Positions 55,590 through 64,000 of a DNA stretch of 64,000 nt are shown in pieces. Where the stretch lies: assembly GCA_022606425.2 (NCBI GenBank), contig JAHDVF020000240.1, positions 3,309,501-3,373,500 of the forward strand. The letters are read 5' to 3'. Numbering within the stretch: the first letter of the stretch is position 1; the number at the start of each line of letters is the position of its first letter. The DNA comes from Lepidostoma basale. Lineage: Eukaryota > Arthropoda > Insecta > Trichoptera > Lepidostomatidae. Made by a program: the position numbers and the translations under genes. The notes beneath the pieces were generated by a model. It ran no database searches and was not told the origin of the DNA. It saw nothing but the letters and a program-made list of their open reading frames with translations.

Positions 55590-55690
55590 CAATATTGCAT
55601 TGCATAATCAGCTGGGAATCTACCTCACAGGAGGAGCAACATTTTAGAGAACAGACCACATAGGTCTACAACAAGGAAGAAGAAGAAATT
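55590..55690 (+). mobile_element. LINE-B 3'-terminal scrap
   Basis: 'gctgggaatctacctcacag', 'gacacataggt'-like and 'caacaaggaagaagaagaaa' match the last ~90 bases of the LINE-B insertion at 49719-50097. Confidence 0.75.
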
Positions 55691-55699
55691 TAATATTAT

Positions 55700-56425
55700 T
55701 TTGCTTAAGCAAGGTGCAAAAAAAAAGTCTTTGGCATAAATCATGTTTCTAGAAAATGGAGGTCTCCATTCATTATTTGAATTTGGCTTACACACTGAAA
55801 AATATTTATTAAACAAAATTCTTTAGTAAATTTTCCTTATTTACAAGTTAACAGAATAAATAATATCATAACCTCAATTTACTTGAATCAATTCGTTACG
55901 TAATTTATATAGCATCTTTGCCTGGGCGCCATTTATTTTGAAACCGTAAAATGAAATCAAGTTATAACCTGACTCAGTGTGATTGACATTCAATTAGCGA
56001 AGCTTCAAACCAATTTTCCGACCTATCCCACCACCGGAAAGGTTCACCCACGATAAAATGTTGATTTTTATATTGTCTGATCTATTTATTTCAGCAATAA
56101 CGAAAATTCAAAATATTAAAAAAAAAAAAAAAATGGTGTCTCAAATGCAAAAGATAAAATTGACAATTTATAATGTAGAACCGAAAACAAATTTAAAATG
56201 TAGCTTTCGTTCCTGCAATGGAAATTGTCAATTTATTTTAATGAATGGCGAAAGTGAAGCACGTACCTTCTAAAAAATATTATAGAACAAACGAAAATAA
56301 GACTTTTTATTTACTTGGTATTGACTAAAATTGTTTATATCATATATAAAATTACTCTCGGATTCGCTGATATGAACTTAAAGATAACAAGTTATTTTAA
56401 TAAATATTTTAAACAATATTTCATT
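55700..56425. other. No gene recognised
   Basis: A 71-codon frame (56058-56273) has no motif I know; 'aaaatgt..agctttcgttcctg' is not repeated elsewhere. Confidence 0.4.
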
Positions 56426-56427
56426 TT

Positions 56428-56575
56428 ATTTATTGTTTCTTGAACAATAATGTAAAACTCCATATTAAGTAATAAGTACGAATGAAAACCTCTGTTTTTT
56501 TAGTTTTATTTCACTTTAATGGGAATGACAGCTTCGCCTTACTATGACATTATCAAATGTGATGATAAAAAATAT
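56428..56575. repeat. HP1 left half
   Basis: 'tgtttcttgaacaataatgt', 'aatgaaaacctctg', 'atgggaatgacagcttcgcc', 'gacattatcaaatgtgat'. Confidence 0.7.
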
Positions 56576-56599
56576 ATTAACAAAGTATTTAAAAGCCTA

Positions 56600-56930
56600 G
56601 AAATTCAAAGTGACGATTTTTTTAAAATACATAATAATTACCAAGGCAACGTTCACTCCGATCAGTAGAAACAAGCAAAAAACAACAATTCCAGTCAGAG
56701 CCAATAAAGCAAGTTTCTATGATCGTGCTTTCAGCGTTACGGGTCCGTTGGCGTGGAACAGCCTCCATGTTAGTATTAAGTATAAGGATAGTGACGTTAA
56801 ATTTAAGAAACTGCTAAAGACTACACTGTATGGTCAGTCATTTCCTAGTGCGCCCTTGCAGTAATTGATTTTACAAAATGACGCACTTAAAATATAAGTC
56901 ATCAAAATAATAATAATAATAATAATCGAT
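56600..56930 (+). mobile_element. LINE-F type C terminus with (AAT)n tail
   Basis: Frame 56610-56864 encodes TIPVRANKASFYDRAFSV, TGPLAWNSLHVSIKYKDSD, KFKKLLKTTLYG, the CR1/Jockey-type C terminus. The 3' UTR has 'tgcgcccttgcagtaattg', 'atgacgcac' and ends in an AAT run at ~56908-56925. Confidence 0.78.
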
Positions 56931-56934
56931 GTTC

Positions 56935-57295
56935 GTTACGCCGAAGAAGATGATGATGGCGATTGTGCGTGTACTGCAGTTTAAATGTACGACAAATCTA
57001 ATAATGTACAATTAAATCAGTTAATTAAACGGAGTACAAATTAATGGAGTAGGTAGTTAATAAATTTACACGTATCTCGCGGCGGACTGTTAAATTGTTC
57101 CAATTAGTGGCTCGTGTTTACTCAGAGCTGTGCGAGTACAATGCAAATTGCACGCAAATGGAGCAGGCGGCCTTCTTTGACGGCTATTCTCTTATATTAC
57201 GCTAGTCGGGAACATGGGGGAGACTGTTGTACATGAGTATAAGTTTTACTACAGGACCCGATAGAGCTTCGCTATTTATATATTCGAGTATATGC
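56935..57295. other. Apparently unique non-coding segment
   Basis: 57060-57230 has balanced composition and no repeat match. No frame. Confidence 0.4.
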
Positions 57296-57314
57296 ATACA
57301 TAATATGTAAATTA

Positions 57315-57425
57315 AACAAATACAATTTGAGAGACCACATTGAAAGGATGGATCGTGATTCACGAGACTCTAATGGCCGTCGACCATCAGGACGACCACC
57401 AAAGAGATGGAGAGAAATCTGTTCG
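57315..57425 (+). mobile_element. LINE-B-like scrap
   Basis: Encodes LRDHIERMDRDSRDSNGR, then PSGRPPKRWREI: the short conserved block near the C terminus of LINE-B-type proteins. Confidence 0.65.
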
Positions 57426-57436
57426 TTCCGCAATAT

Positions 57437-57720
57437 CTACAATAAGGGGAAGAATACAAATACATGATGTTTAATCCGAGAATTAATATATTTATTACAT
57501 GCGCTCCTGTCACCCGTCGGTTTCCAGGCTGCAGCTAATGAGAGACCAGTTAGCTCCCTGATTTTATAGGACCAGCGGCTCGGTGGTCTTCCTTGTGGTC
57601 GACTTCCCTCCACTTTGCCCATTACGATGAGCTTTTCAAGGTTGTCCTAATCTCTTCGGGCTATGTGTCCCAAATATTTTAACATTCATCTGAGTATTGC
57701 CCTGATACACAGCTGGTCAA
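57437..57720 (-). mobile_element. LINE-E C-terminal relic
   Basis: The minus strand reads MGKVEGSRPQGRPPSRW, 'IRELTGLSLAAAW', 'TGDRSA', with an upstream frame-broken trace. Recognisable LINE C terminus; family as at 53215-53350. Confidence 0.68.
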
Positions 57721-57754
57721 TGATTGACTGGTTTGTTCTTCTTGCCGTCCAGAG

Positions 57755-57892
57755 TATGCCTTAGACAGGCGAAACATGCCATTCACATAAAATATAATAA
57801 AACTTCTAGAAAACTGACGTTTTCATTCGTATTAATTATTTAATATGGAGTTTGACATCATTGTTCAAGAAACAATAAATTAATACTTTAAC
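57755..57892. repeat. HP1 right half
   Basis: 'atgccttagacaggcgaaac', 'atgccattcacataaaatat', 'ttctagaaaactgacg', 'catcattgttcaagaaac'. The left half is absent; abuts LINE-E. Confidence 0.75.
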
Positions 57893-58006
57893 TGATAAAA
57901 TGGATTAACCGATCTTCGTGTAATCATCTTAATTATAAACGCCATGTACAATAGTAGCTGCAGTATGTATTTTAAATTTGATTATATTTTAACTAACTAA
58001 CTAGCT

Positions 58007-58245
58007 GACGACCTTCGTGGCTGCGTGGTTAGTGCTTTGATTGCCACACCGAAGGGTTCGGGCTCGATTCCCCGCGACGGCCGTGTCACACTGTCATTGC
58101 TCTAGTGAAGAATTCACGTGACGATAAAATGGCAATAGATTAGCTACTAATCACATGTCACGATAATCAATATGATAGCTTTATCCTTAACATCGATTTG
58201 GCTCGCGCTGTAATGATGTAAAAAGCGGTTCAACAGATGTTTTCA
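58007..58245 (+). mobile_element. SINE-1, full-length
   Basis: Head 'gacgaccttcgtggctgcgt', B-box-like 'gggctcgattccccg', body 'cacactgtcattgctctag', 'cacgtgacgataaaatggc', 3' part 'aacatcgatttggctcgcgc', 'gtaatgatgtaaaaagcg'. Same length and end as 43650-43888. Confidence 0.82.
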
Positions 58246-58309
58246 TTCGTAGAAATTTAAATGTTTTTGTAATCCGTTATTTCAAATAAAAAAAATGCAA
58301 ACACATATT

Positions 58310-58520
58310 TTTTGTTACGTTGCAACCCTGTTTCCTCCTTCGATTAAGGATGGTCCGAGCGCTTAGCGTCCCGCTCAAAGGGGAAAGTGTAATTGAGTGA
58401 GACACCCCGCCCCCGGTGATGAGCGAGAACATGATACCCTTGCCCCCCGCTGTACCAGGGATAGGTGAACAAGTAAGCCTTTATCAGGGTTGCTGGATAG
58501 CCATTCGCAAACTAGTACGC
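58310..58520. other. G+C-richer unassigned segment
   Basis: Contains 'gacaccccgcccccgg'; no frame or repeat match. Could be LINE-C 3' UTR or unique DNA. Confidence 0.35.
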
Positions 58521-58522
58521 AT

Positions 58523-58985
58523 TTATCTTCTTCTTCTTCTTAAAGTGCCCTATCAGATCCCTCCGACGTTGGCGATCACTTTGGTAAACTCTTCCCTATC
58601 CTGCGCTGTCCGGAATAGCTCCTCCACAGTTCCGATTCCCGTCCATTCCCTCACATTGCGCAACCAAGATATCTACCTTCTCCCTGCCCCCCTACGGCCC
58701 TCTATTTTTCCCTTTAAAATTAAATGCAGCAGGCGATACTTCTCTCCTCGCAGAACGTGACCCAGATATGCAATCTTGCGGACTTTGATCAATGTCAGCA
58801 GCTCTCTATTTACTCCTGCACGATTCAGGACTTCTGTGTTCGTCACTCTGTCTGTCCATGGGATCCTGAACATTCTTCGGTGAAGGCACATTTCAAATGC
58901 CTCTAACCGGTTCATTGTATTTACTTTTAATGTCCACGTCTCACACCCATATAACAGAACACACCACACATAACACCTTAACATC
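58523..58985 (-). mobile_element. LINE-C C-terminal relic with (GAA)n tail
   Basis: The 103-codon minus-strand stretch 58673-58984 encodes CYVWCVLLYGCETWTLKV, MNRLEAFEMCLHRRMFRIPW, TDRVTNTEVLNRA, RELLTLIKVRKIAYLGHVL, LILKGKIEGRRGAGRR. After a shift come EWTGI-like, EELFRTAQDREEF and KVIANVGGI, then stop. Tail AAG run at ~58523-58540. The best LINE-C copy here; the RT core is missing. Confidence 0.82.
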
Positions 58986-59004
58986 CTTATTTATACGCAA
59001 TTAA

Positions 59005-59390
59005 ATTATTATGAAAATATATGAAGTGAATGTGATGCGAATGAAAGTATATATAATAATATCACGAAAGAAACATTAAGACGACCTTCGCAGCAGAGTG
59101 GTAAGAGCTTTGACTTTCATACCGAAGGTCCCGGGTTCGATTTTCGGCGATGGCAGTGTGATTGTCACACTGTCTTTGGATCGGTGTAGAATTCACGTGA
59201 TAATAAAATGACGATAGATTGGCTACCTATCACATGTCATGGGTTCAAACGACCTGTTGTATACAAAAAAAGATGGTTTGGACACATGGAAATAACGAAT
59301 GAAGACGAACTAAAAATTTATACGTTAACGATGACAATGGAACTAGAAAGAGAGGAAGATAAAATAAATCAAATATTGAATGTCTTTAAG
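59005..59390 (+). mobile_element. LINE-A fragment split by SINE-1
   Basis: 59005-59079 (ENI.SECDANES-like, then 'acattaag') and 59265-59390 ('agatggtttggacacatgga', ERERKRKTW-like loss, 'caaatattgaatgtc') join when the SINE is removed. Confidence 0.75.
59080..59272 (+). mobile_element. SINE-1 inserted in LINE-A
   Basis: Head 'gacgaccttcgcagcagagt', B box 'gggttcgattttcg', 3' end 'acgacctgttgtatacaaaa'. The LINE-A 'aaga' at the insertion point occurs on both sides, a possible 4-bp remnant of the duplication. Confidence 0.8.
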
Positions 59391-59394
59391 TGAA

Positions 59395-59885
59395 AAGCCA
59401 AAATGGCAGTGCACAATGGTGTTCTTGTACCGACCCTTATGTATGGAAGATAAGCATGGACCTATTAAAGGAAGGATGGAAGTATAATTAGTGCAGTAGA
59501 ATAAGATCTCTCAGACGAATGTGTGATACTTTGTGTATGAGAGTGTCGAATGAAAATATAAGAAGAGAATGTGGTGCAAATGATGGTGTTATGGACAAAA
59601 TAATGAAAGGATCATTTAGATGGTTTGGACACATGGAAAGAATGAATGAAGAAAGAATGGTTAAAAAATTATATGTTAATGATGTAAATGGAACTAGAAA
59701 TAGAAGAAGACCGAGGAAAACGTGGCACAATCAAATAAATTAAATATTGATTGTCGGCCAGGTGAGGAGTCAGAGAAATCGACTTGCGTGCAAGACACGA
59801 TGTATGAATGTTGAGGAACTCAGAGAAGTATGTCAGTAAAGAACAGTGTGGCAGTCCATTATTTTTGCATACCCCTTCGAGGAAT
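59395..59885 (+). mobile_element. LINE-A 3' fragment
   Basis: From MAVHNGVLVPTLMYG through DTLCMRVSNENIRRECGAN, RWFGHMERMNEERMVKKLYV, RRRPRKTWHNQIN and a diverged C terminus. The tail is lost ('cttcgaggaatattgg'). Confidence 0.85.
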
Positions 59886-59889
59886 ATTG

Positions 59890-60256
59890 GTTGTGAAATA
59901 TTTGAAGTACTGGATTAGAATGAAATAAAAGTAGTCCAAATATTTTTCTGTTATGACAACCCTGAATTGTGTAGGTTTGATTACGGACCCGTTTTAATTC
60001 TGGATTTAAATCCTTTGACGTTAAATGGTTTTACAGACCTGCTTTCATAGAGGGTTTTCAAACTATGAAGAACAATTGTACAGAAAATACGATAATGAGT
60101 TGCTTTATACAAAAAGCTGGCCTTAAATACACAATATTCATTTAAAAATATAATATAATATAAATAGAAATGAAAAAATTGAAAATTAGACAAATTGTGT
60201 ATATTTTTTAAACCATAAATTAAGAATATTTAGAAATACTCGTATAACAAAAATTA
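59890..60256. other. No gene seen
   Basis: A+T-rich; no supported frame or repeat. Confidence 0.5.
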
Positions 60257-60269
60257 AAGGTTAATAATA

Positions 60270-60443
60270 GAGGGATTAGTCGGGAGATGCCTATTGGTGG
60301 CGATGAGGTTCGCAACCCATCACACCGCGACTCCCGCGGGGCGAAAAGAGAAGGATGGAGTGCCGCATCAGTAAGTGTGACAGTCCATTCTTTCTGCCTA
60401 CCCTTTCGGGGAGACTGCGTGATGGTTAGTTAGTTAGTTAGTT
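60270..60443 (+). mobile_element. SINE-2, 5'-truncated, with 13-bp duplication
   Basis: AAGGTTAATAATA at 60257-60269 is exactly repeated at 60444-60456. The insert starts just before the hairpin (cgggagatgcc / gcgactcccg) and ends in (GTTA)n. Confidence 0.88.
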
Positions 60444-60463
60444 AAGGTTAATAATATATAATA

Positions 60464-60978
60464 GAATGGCAGTGCACAATGGTGTTCTTCTACCGACCCT
60501 TATGTATGGAAGCGAAGCATGGAACTGGCAAAGGAAGGATGAAAGTAGAATAAGTGCAGTAGAAATGAGATTTCTTGGACGAATGTGTGGATACTCTGTG
60601 TATGATAGAGTGCCGAATGAAAATATAAGAAGTGAATACGGTGCGAATGATGGTGTCATGAACAAAATAATGAAAGGATTATTAAGATGGTTTGGACATA
60701 TTGAAAGAATGAATGAGGAAAGAATGGTAAAAAAATTATATGTTAATGATGTAAATGGAACCAGAAATAGAGGAAGACCGAGGAAAACGTGGCACGACGA
60801 AATAAATCAAATATTGAATGTCGGCCATGTGAGGAGTCAGAGAAATCGACGCGCGTGCATGACACGATGTATGAATGTTGAGGAAGCGAGAGAAATATGT
60901 CAGGAAAGAAAGGTGTGGCAGTACATTCTTGCTGCCTACCCCTTCGAGGAGATGGCGTGATGGTTAGTTAGTTAGTTT
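60464..60978 (+). mobile_element. LINE-A C-terminal copy with 9-bp duplication
   Basis: 164 open codons (60466-60960): MAVHNGVLLPTLMYGSEAWN, RMCGYSVYDRVPNENI, RWFGHIERMNEERMVKKLYV, GRPRKTWHDEINQILNVGHV, VWQYILAAYPFEEMA, stop, GTTA tail. TATATAATA at 60455-60463 is repeated at 60979-60987. Its target overlaps the SINE-2 duplication, so the SINE-2 and LINE-A insertions are adjacent. Confidence 0.9.
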
Positions 60979-61061
60979 TATATAATAAAAATTAGAGACA
61001 TTTAGAAATTTTCTAGTCTGTCTAAAGATATTTAGACAAAAAATATGAAACTAAAATACTA

Positions 61062-61345
61062 ATCATCATGCAGCCGAATGGTTAGGCAGAAATATTGGTT
61101 TGCCACGCTTTTCTTTTCTGACAAATAGTACTTCTTTCGCTTCCTCACCATTCACACACCGCTTCATGCACGCACATCGATTTTTCCGACTCCGAACGTG
61201 GCAGACATTTAATATTTGATTTATTTGATCGTGTCACGTTTTCTTTAGACCTCCCTTTCTAGTTCTAATTACACCGTTAACAAAGTTTTTTTTGACCATT
61301 CATTATTTATTCATTCTTTCTGTGTGTCCAAACCAACTTAATGCA
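61062..61345 (-). mobile_element. LINE-A 3' fragment, diverged
   Basis: 'catcatgcagccgaatggtt' and a C-terminal trace up to the FGHTERMNK-equivalent block. Tail not preserved. Confidence 0.72.
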
Positions 61346-61651
61346 AAAATAATATTATCAATTAGAAGTAGATACATTAACAATGCTCATATTATTTTTG
61401 ATAAAAAAATCTTTCACAACATTTATTTCGAAATTCATTTCCAATACAGAATATTGTGCGGAAGCTGTTTAACCCTTTGAACGCGATTTTTTTTTGTATG
61501 ACGTAGGAGAGTATCAAATTATTCAATAAGTTAAAAAACGTTGAAAAAGTGACGAAACGAAGGAGAAATACATTTTATGTATATATTTTTATATAATTCG
61601 GGATTAAAAATGAAAATCGAAATTAAAAATGTTTTAACATATTTTTTGGTA

Positions 61652-61815
61652 ACTAACTAACTAACTAACCATCACGCCGTCTCCCCGAAAGGGTAGGCAG
61701 AAAGAATGGACTGTCACACTTTTACTGATGCGGCACTCCATCCTTCTCTTTTCGCTCGCGGGAGACGCGGTGTGATGGGTTGCGAACCTCATCGCCACCA
61801 ATAGGCATCTCCCGA
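61652..61815 (-). mobile_element. SINE-2, 5'-truncated
   Basis: GTTA tail, LINE-A-like 3' block, then the intact hairpin region ('gcgggagacgc', 'gatgggttgcgaacctcatc', 'ggcatctcccg'). Confidence 0.82.
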
Positions 61816-61829
61816 AAAAAAAACACATT

Positions 61830-62092
61830 AAAATAATGTAAAAGTCTATGATATTGGCTTTATTTAATAGATAATTGTATGCCATTATTGTTTAACTATG
61901 ATTTCGGGCGTATGGGCGCCACGGATAATTCGAATAAGCGCAATCGTGAAGTCCAATTTTCGACACCTTTATTGAGCAACTGGGTAAAATGGCAAAGCAT
62001 ACCGACTACAAATCAACTGTCAACTGTCAAATTGACAGTCTGTAGAAACAATGTTACCAGTTTAAAAACCAAACCTCTAAAAAAAACACCCT
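61830..62092 (-). mobile_element. Mariner-like MITE
   Basis: Inverted copy of 48722-48990; on the minus strand it starts AGGGTGTTTTTTTTAG at 62092. Confidence 0.7.
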
Positions 62093-62094
62093 TT

Positions 62095-62275
62095 ACAAGG
62101 AGGGTAATGGAAGCGGACCAGAGACCCAGGGGATGTGGTAGGCCCAAGCTGACATAGATAGAACTTATTCAAATGACTCTCAAAAGAAATCGGATCGCAC
62201 CAGATTCCACCCAAGCAGACAGTACTGGAGACGCAATATAAGAAGAGCCAACCCCAAGTAAATGGGATAAGGTTA
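62095..62275 (+). mobile_element. LINE-H C-terminal scrap
   Basis: Encodes RPRGCGRPKLT, then, in shifted frames, 'TRRNIRRANPK': the GRPKLtW ... W..k.rkADP.. ending of a LINE reverse transcriptase. Frame broken. Confidence 0.6.
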
Positions 62276-62279
62276 GGAT

Positions 62280-62540
62280 TTTTTGGTGGTTATAATTTAA
62301 CACGAAATATAGGTATATGCGTACTTAAAATTGTGTTTAATATGAATTTCACACAAGCTCTGCTAACTATTCAGGACATAAGTGTTGAAATCCATGCCTA
62401 CGCAAAAAGCAATTGGTACCTTAAAAATCGATTGTTATTGTCGCCGTTATTTCGCCATTGAAAGTATTAGAAAGTTTTATTTGTCGCAAATGAGGCGCCA
62501 ACTGTTTGTGCCGTCACTCTTGAACTAGGGTTATATACAA
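62280..62540. other. No gene seen
   Basis: No supported frame. The phrase 'tcgcaaatgaggcgccaac' here resembles 'tcgcaaatacggcgccaac' at ~63155, so both may belong to one repeat. Confidence 0.4.
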
Positions 62541-62587
62541 TTTAAATATGTTGCACGATAACGTGGCACTATCAAATCAATCAAATT

Positions 62588-62820
62588 GACGACCGTCATA
62601 AAGCGGGAAGAGCTCTTACTGCCTTACTATAGGTCCCGGGTTCAATTCCTGGTGATGGCAGTGTGATTGTTACACTTTCATTAGCTTGTTGTAAAATTCA
62701 AGTGACCATTTTGGCGATAGATTGGCTACTTATCACATCTTATAATAATCAATATATTAGTTATATAAATAAATTGTATACAGTAATTGAGTTCAAACAA
62801 ACTTTTGTATACAAAAAAAA
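62588..62820 (+). mobile_element. SINE-1 inserted in LINE-A remnant
   Basis: Head 'gacgaccgtcataaagcggg', B box 'gggttcaattcc', body and tail 'caaacttttgtatacaaaaa'. A second tail-only trace lies at ~62916-62962. Confidence 0.78.
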
Positions 62821-62834
62821 CACTAGATTTCACA

Positions 62835-62880
62835 GCTTCGACCGGTTTCGGCAGCTCGCCGCCATCTTCTGATGACTGAT
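62835..62880 (-). repeat. Hammerhead-like core repeat
   Basis: Minus strand: CAGAAGA, T, GGC...GCC stem, GAAAC (62849-62845), CGGTCG. The first base triplet departs from CTGANGA. Confidence 0.4.
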
Positions 62881-63194
62881 TACATACATAATGAGAATGT
62901 CAAGAGCTGAGAACAAATTATATAAAGTAATTGGGTTCCAACGACTTGTTGTATAAAAAAACGGATAATTGCAATTACCTACCCCTTTGAAGAGTCCGCT
63001 TGATGGTTAGTTAGTTGGTAAAGTATGTCGCAACTATGGCGCCAAATCAGATTTAAATTGTAGACGTAGAAATATAAAGCTTCGTAAATGCAGTGCTAAT
63101 GTAGGTCATCCTAAAAATATTGTATCGTTGCCACCGAAGTAATTTTAAATTGTCGCAAATACGGCGCCAACGGAGCACAAAGGGTTAACTGAAG

Positions 63195-63525
63195 CTACGA
63201 CGCCATAAATAATGAAATAACATCAAGAACACGATATAAATTCTGTAGAATAAGATTGCGGAAATTCAGTTCGGATTATTTTCAGATGCTTTATCTGTAT
63301 CAAAGTAATAAGCTTTCCCCTTTCATCAGTTCTTTCATCAATCAATCCGAGTGATCGGATTCGATTGGGAGAGGTTTTGATCAAATGAAACAAAAATGTG
63401 TTAAGTAATATTATAGACGCGATTGCATTGATTGTTATAGGTACACATAACATATACAATATTGAAACAATTGTTTTATTAACATTCATGTATCGGAGGA
63501 GTTTTAATAAAACACAACACTTAGT
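63195..63525. other. No gene recognised
   Basis: An 88-codon minus-strand frame (63223-63489) shows no motif that I know and has ordinary A+T-rich composition. Confidence 0.4.
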
Positions 63526-63526
63526 C

Positions 63527-63982
63527 CAAGGATTAATTTTATCTCAATAGAGACGAAGATGCAAACTGGAAACTGAATATGGTGATCGAGGTGTTTACAG
63601 GACTTATGACCTGTCATTGGTTGCACGCACTGCTATATAACGCCTGGAAATATCACTCCAGTTAATGGCGGTAGTCTTTCACATTTCGTACTAAAGATCT
63701 TCTGCTTAATGCTTAAATCTAATCTTCATAGATGGCGCTGGTCTGTAAATTGAAACTGACATGTGAATTGTGGTGTTGGATATTAACATACTCGTATATA
63801 CAACTTCCAAAAATTTGTCAGACATGGTGGTCATAAGAAAGGTGGAATGGGGAATGTTGTAATTACATAAAGCGTGCGCTTAACTCAACCAATGACAGGT
63901 CATAAGTCCTGTAAACGCCTCGATCACCATATTCAGTTTCCAGTTTGCATCTTCGTCTCTATTGAGATAAAATTAATCCTTG
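63527..63982. mobile_element. Complete TIR-MITE (456 bp)
   Basis: Terminal inverted repeats of ~95 bases (63527-63625 and ~63885-63982) start CAAGGATTAATTTTATCTC. Non-coding interior includes 'aaatctaatcttcatagatg'. It is the reference for the arms at 1-236 and 5608-5859. I could not define a target duplication. Confidence 0.82.
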
Positions 63983-64000
63983 AATTGATAACCCGCAATG

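Larger units (their letters stand above)
62555..63020 (+). mobile_element. LINE-A remnants around SINE-1
   Basis: 62560-62587 ('acgtggcactatcaaatcaa') is from the LINE-A KTWHDQI region and 62968-63020 ('tacccctttgaagag', 'gatggttagttagtt') is its 3' end. SINE-1 and other sequence lie between. Confidence 0.6.
61469..63188. mobile_element. Candidate TTAA-flanked element (piggyBac-like ends)
   Basis: TTAACCCTTTG at 61469 and, inverted, CAAAGGGTTAA ending 63188. Only the terminal 7 bases inside TTAA are shared, so pairing is uncertain. The inside is a mosaic of other elements. Confidence 0.3.

Noticed and set aside
58007..58090. tRNA gene suggested by A and B boxes
   Set aside because: The tRNA-like head is part of a repeated ~235-base SINE with no foldable cloverleaf; the same holds at 12072, 28654, 43888, 59080 and 62588.
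63223..63489. 88-codon minus-strand frame as a small membrane protein
   Set aside because: No known motif and A+T-rich composition like the surrounding non-coding DNA; chance frame is the simpler reading.

Overview
The window looks like repeat-dominated nuclear DNA from an insect, most likely a moth or butterfly. The evidence is high A+T content, Helitrons with the ends typical of Lepidoptera (one family ends ..GTCGGGTCCGCTAG, another ..GGGTCAGCTAG), insect-type RTE and CR1/Jockey-like LINE relics, tRNA-derived SINEs and a short (TTAGG)n tract. I found no intact host gene, no functional tRNA or rRNA gene, and nothing bacterial. Every long reading frame I could interpret belongs to a decayed mobile element. 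Family names such as LINE-A, SINE-2 and HP1 are working labels for this window only. Clade names rest on recognised protein motifs, not on a database search.

The dominant resident is LINE-A, a non-LTR retrotransposon with more than 30 mostly 5'-truncated copies on both strands. Copies end in (GTTA)n or (GTTT)n. The best ones are 41868-42990 (reverse transcriptase YADD box plus C-terminal domain), 32873-33600 and 44965-45660. A short element, SINE-2, ends in the same ~60 bases as LINE-A but has an unrelated 5' part that can fold into a long conserved hairpin. It probably uses LINE-A machinery. A second SINE family, SINE-1, is tRNA-derived with recognisable A and B boxes. Relics of at least six other LINE groups are present: LINE-B (AAG tail), LINE-C, RTE-like LINE-D, LINE-E, CR1/Jockey-like LINE-F and others.

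Layout. 1-5.9 kb: inverted-end element arms enclosing LINE relics and hairpin MITEs. 6-15.3 kb: LINE relics, a short Helitron, a hAT-like MITE and a SINE. 15.3-17.8 kb: a Helitron fragment, a 1.9-kb pogo-like DNA transposon with a broken transposase, and a long (TA)n tract. 19.75-23.87 kb and 35.98-41.81 kb: two related Helitrons (A and B) carrying the same older LINE/SINE pieces. 23.9-31 kb: LINE relics, hairpin elements and a TTAA-flanked MITE. 32.06-34.43 kb: a third Helitron with a LINE-A copy and a Penelope-like GIY-YIG fragment inside, followed by Penelope-associated hairpins. 41.8-64 kb: nested LINE-A, SINE-1, SINE-2, hAT and hairpin elements, several with visible target-site duplications.

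The most interesting signals are: (1) SINE-2, a LINE-tailed element with a nested stem structure and retroposition footprints; (2) a hammerhead-like core (CTGANGA, one base, short stem-loop, GAAAC) recurring in several otherwise different hairpin repeat families, including Penelope-associated repeats; (3) the Helitron pair with captured and reshuffled retroelement modules; and (4) datable nests, such as LINE-A inside LINE-A and LINE-B inside LINE-A, with exact duplications.
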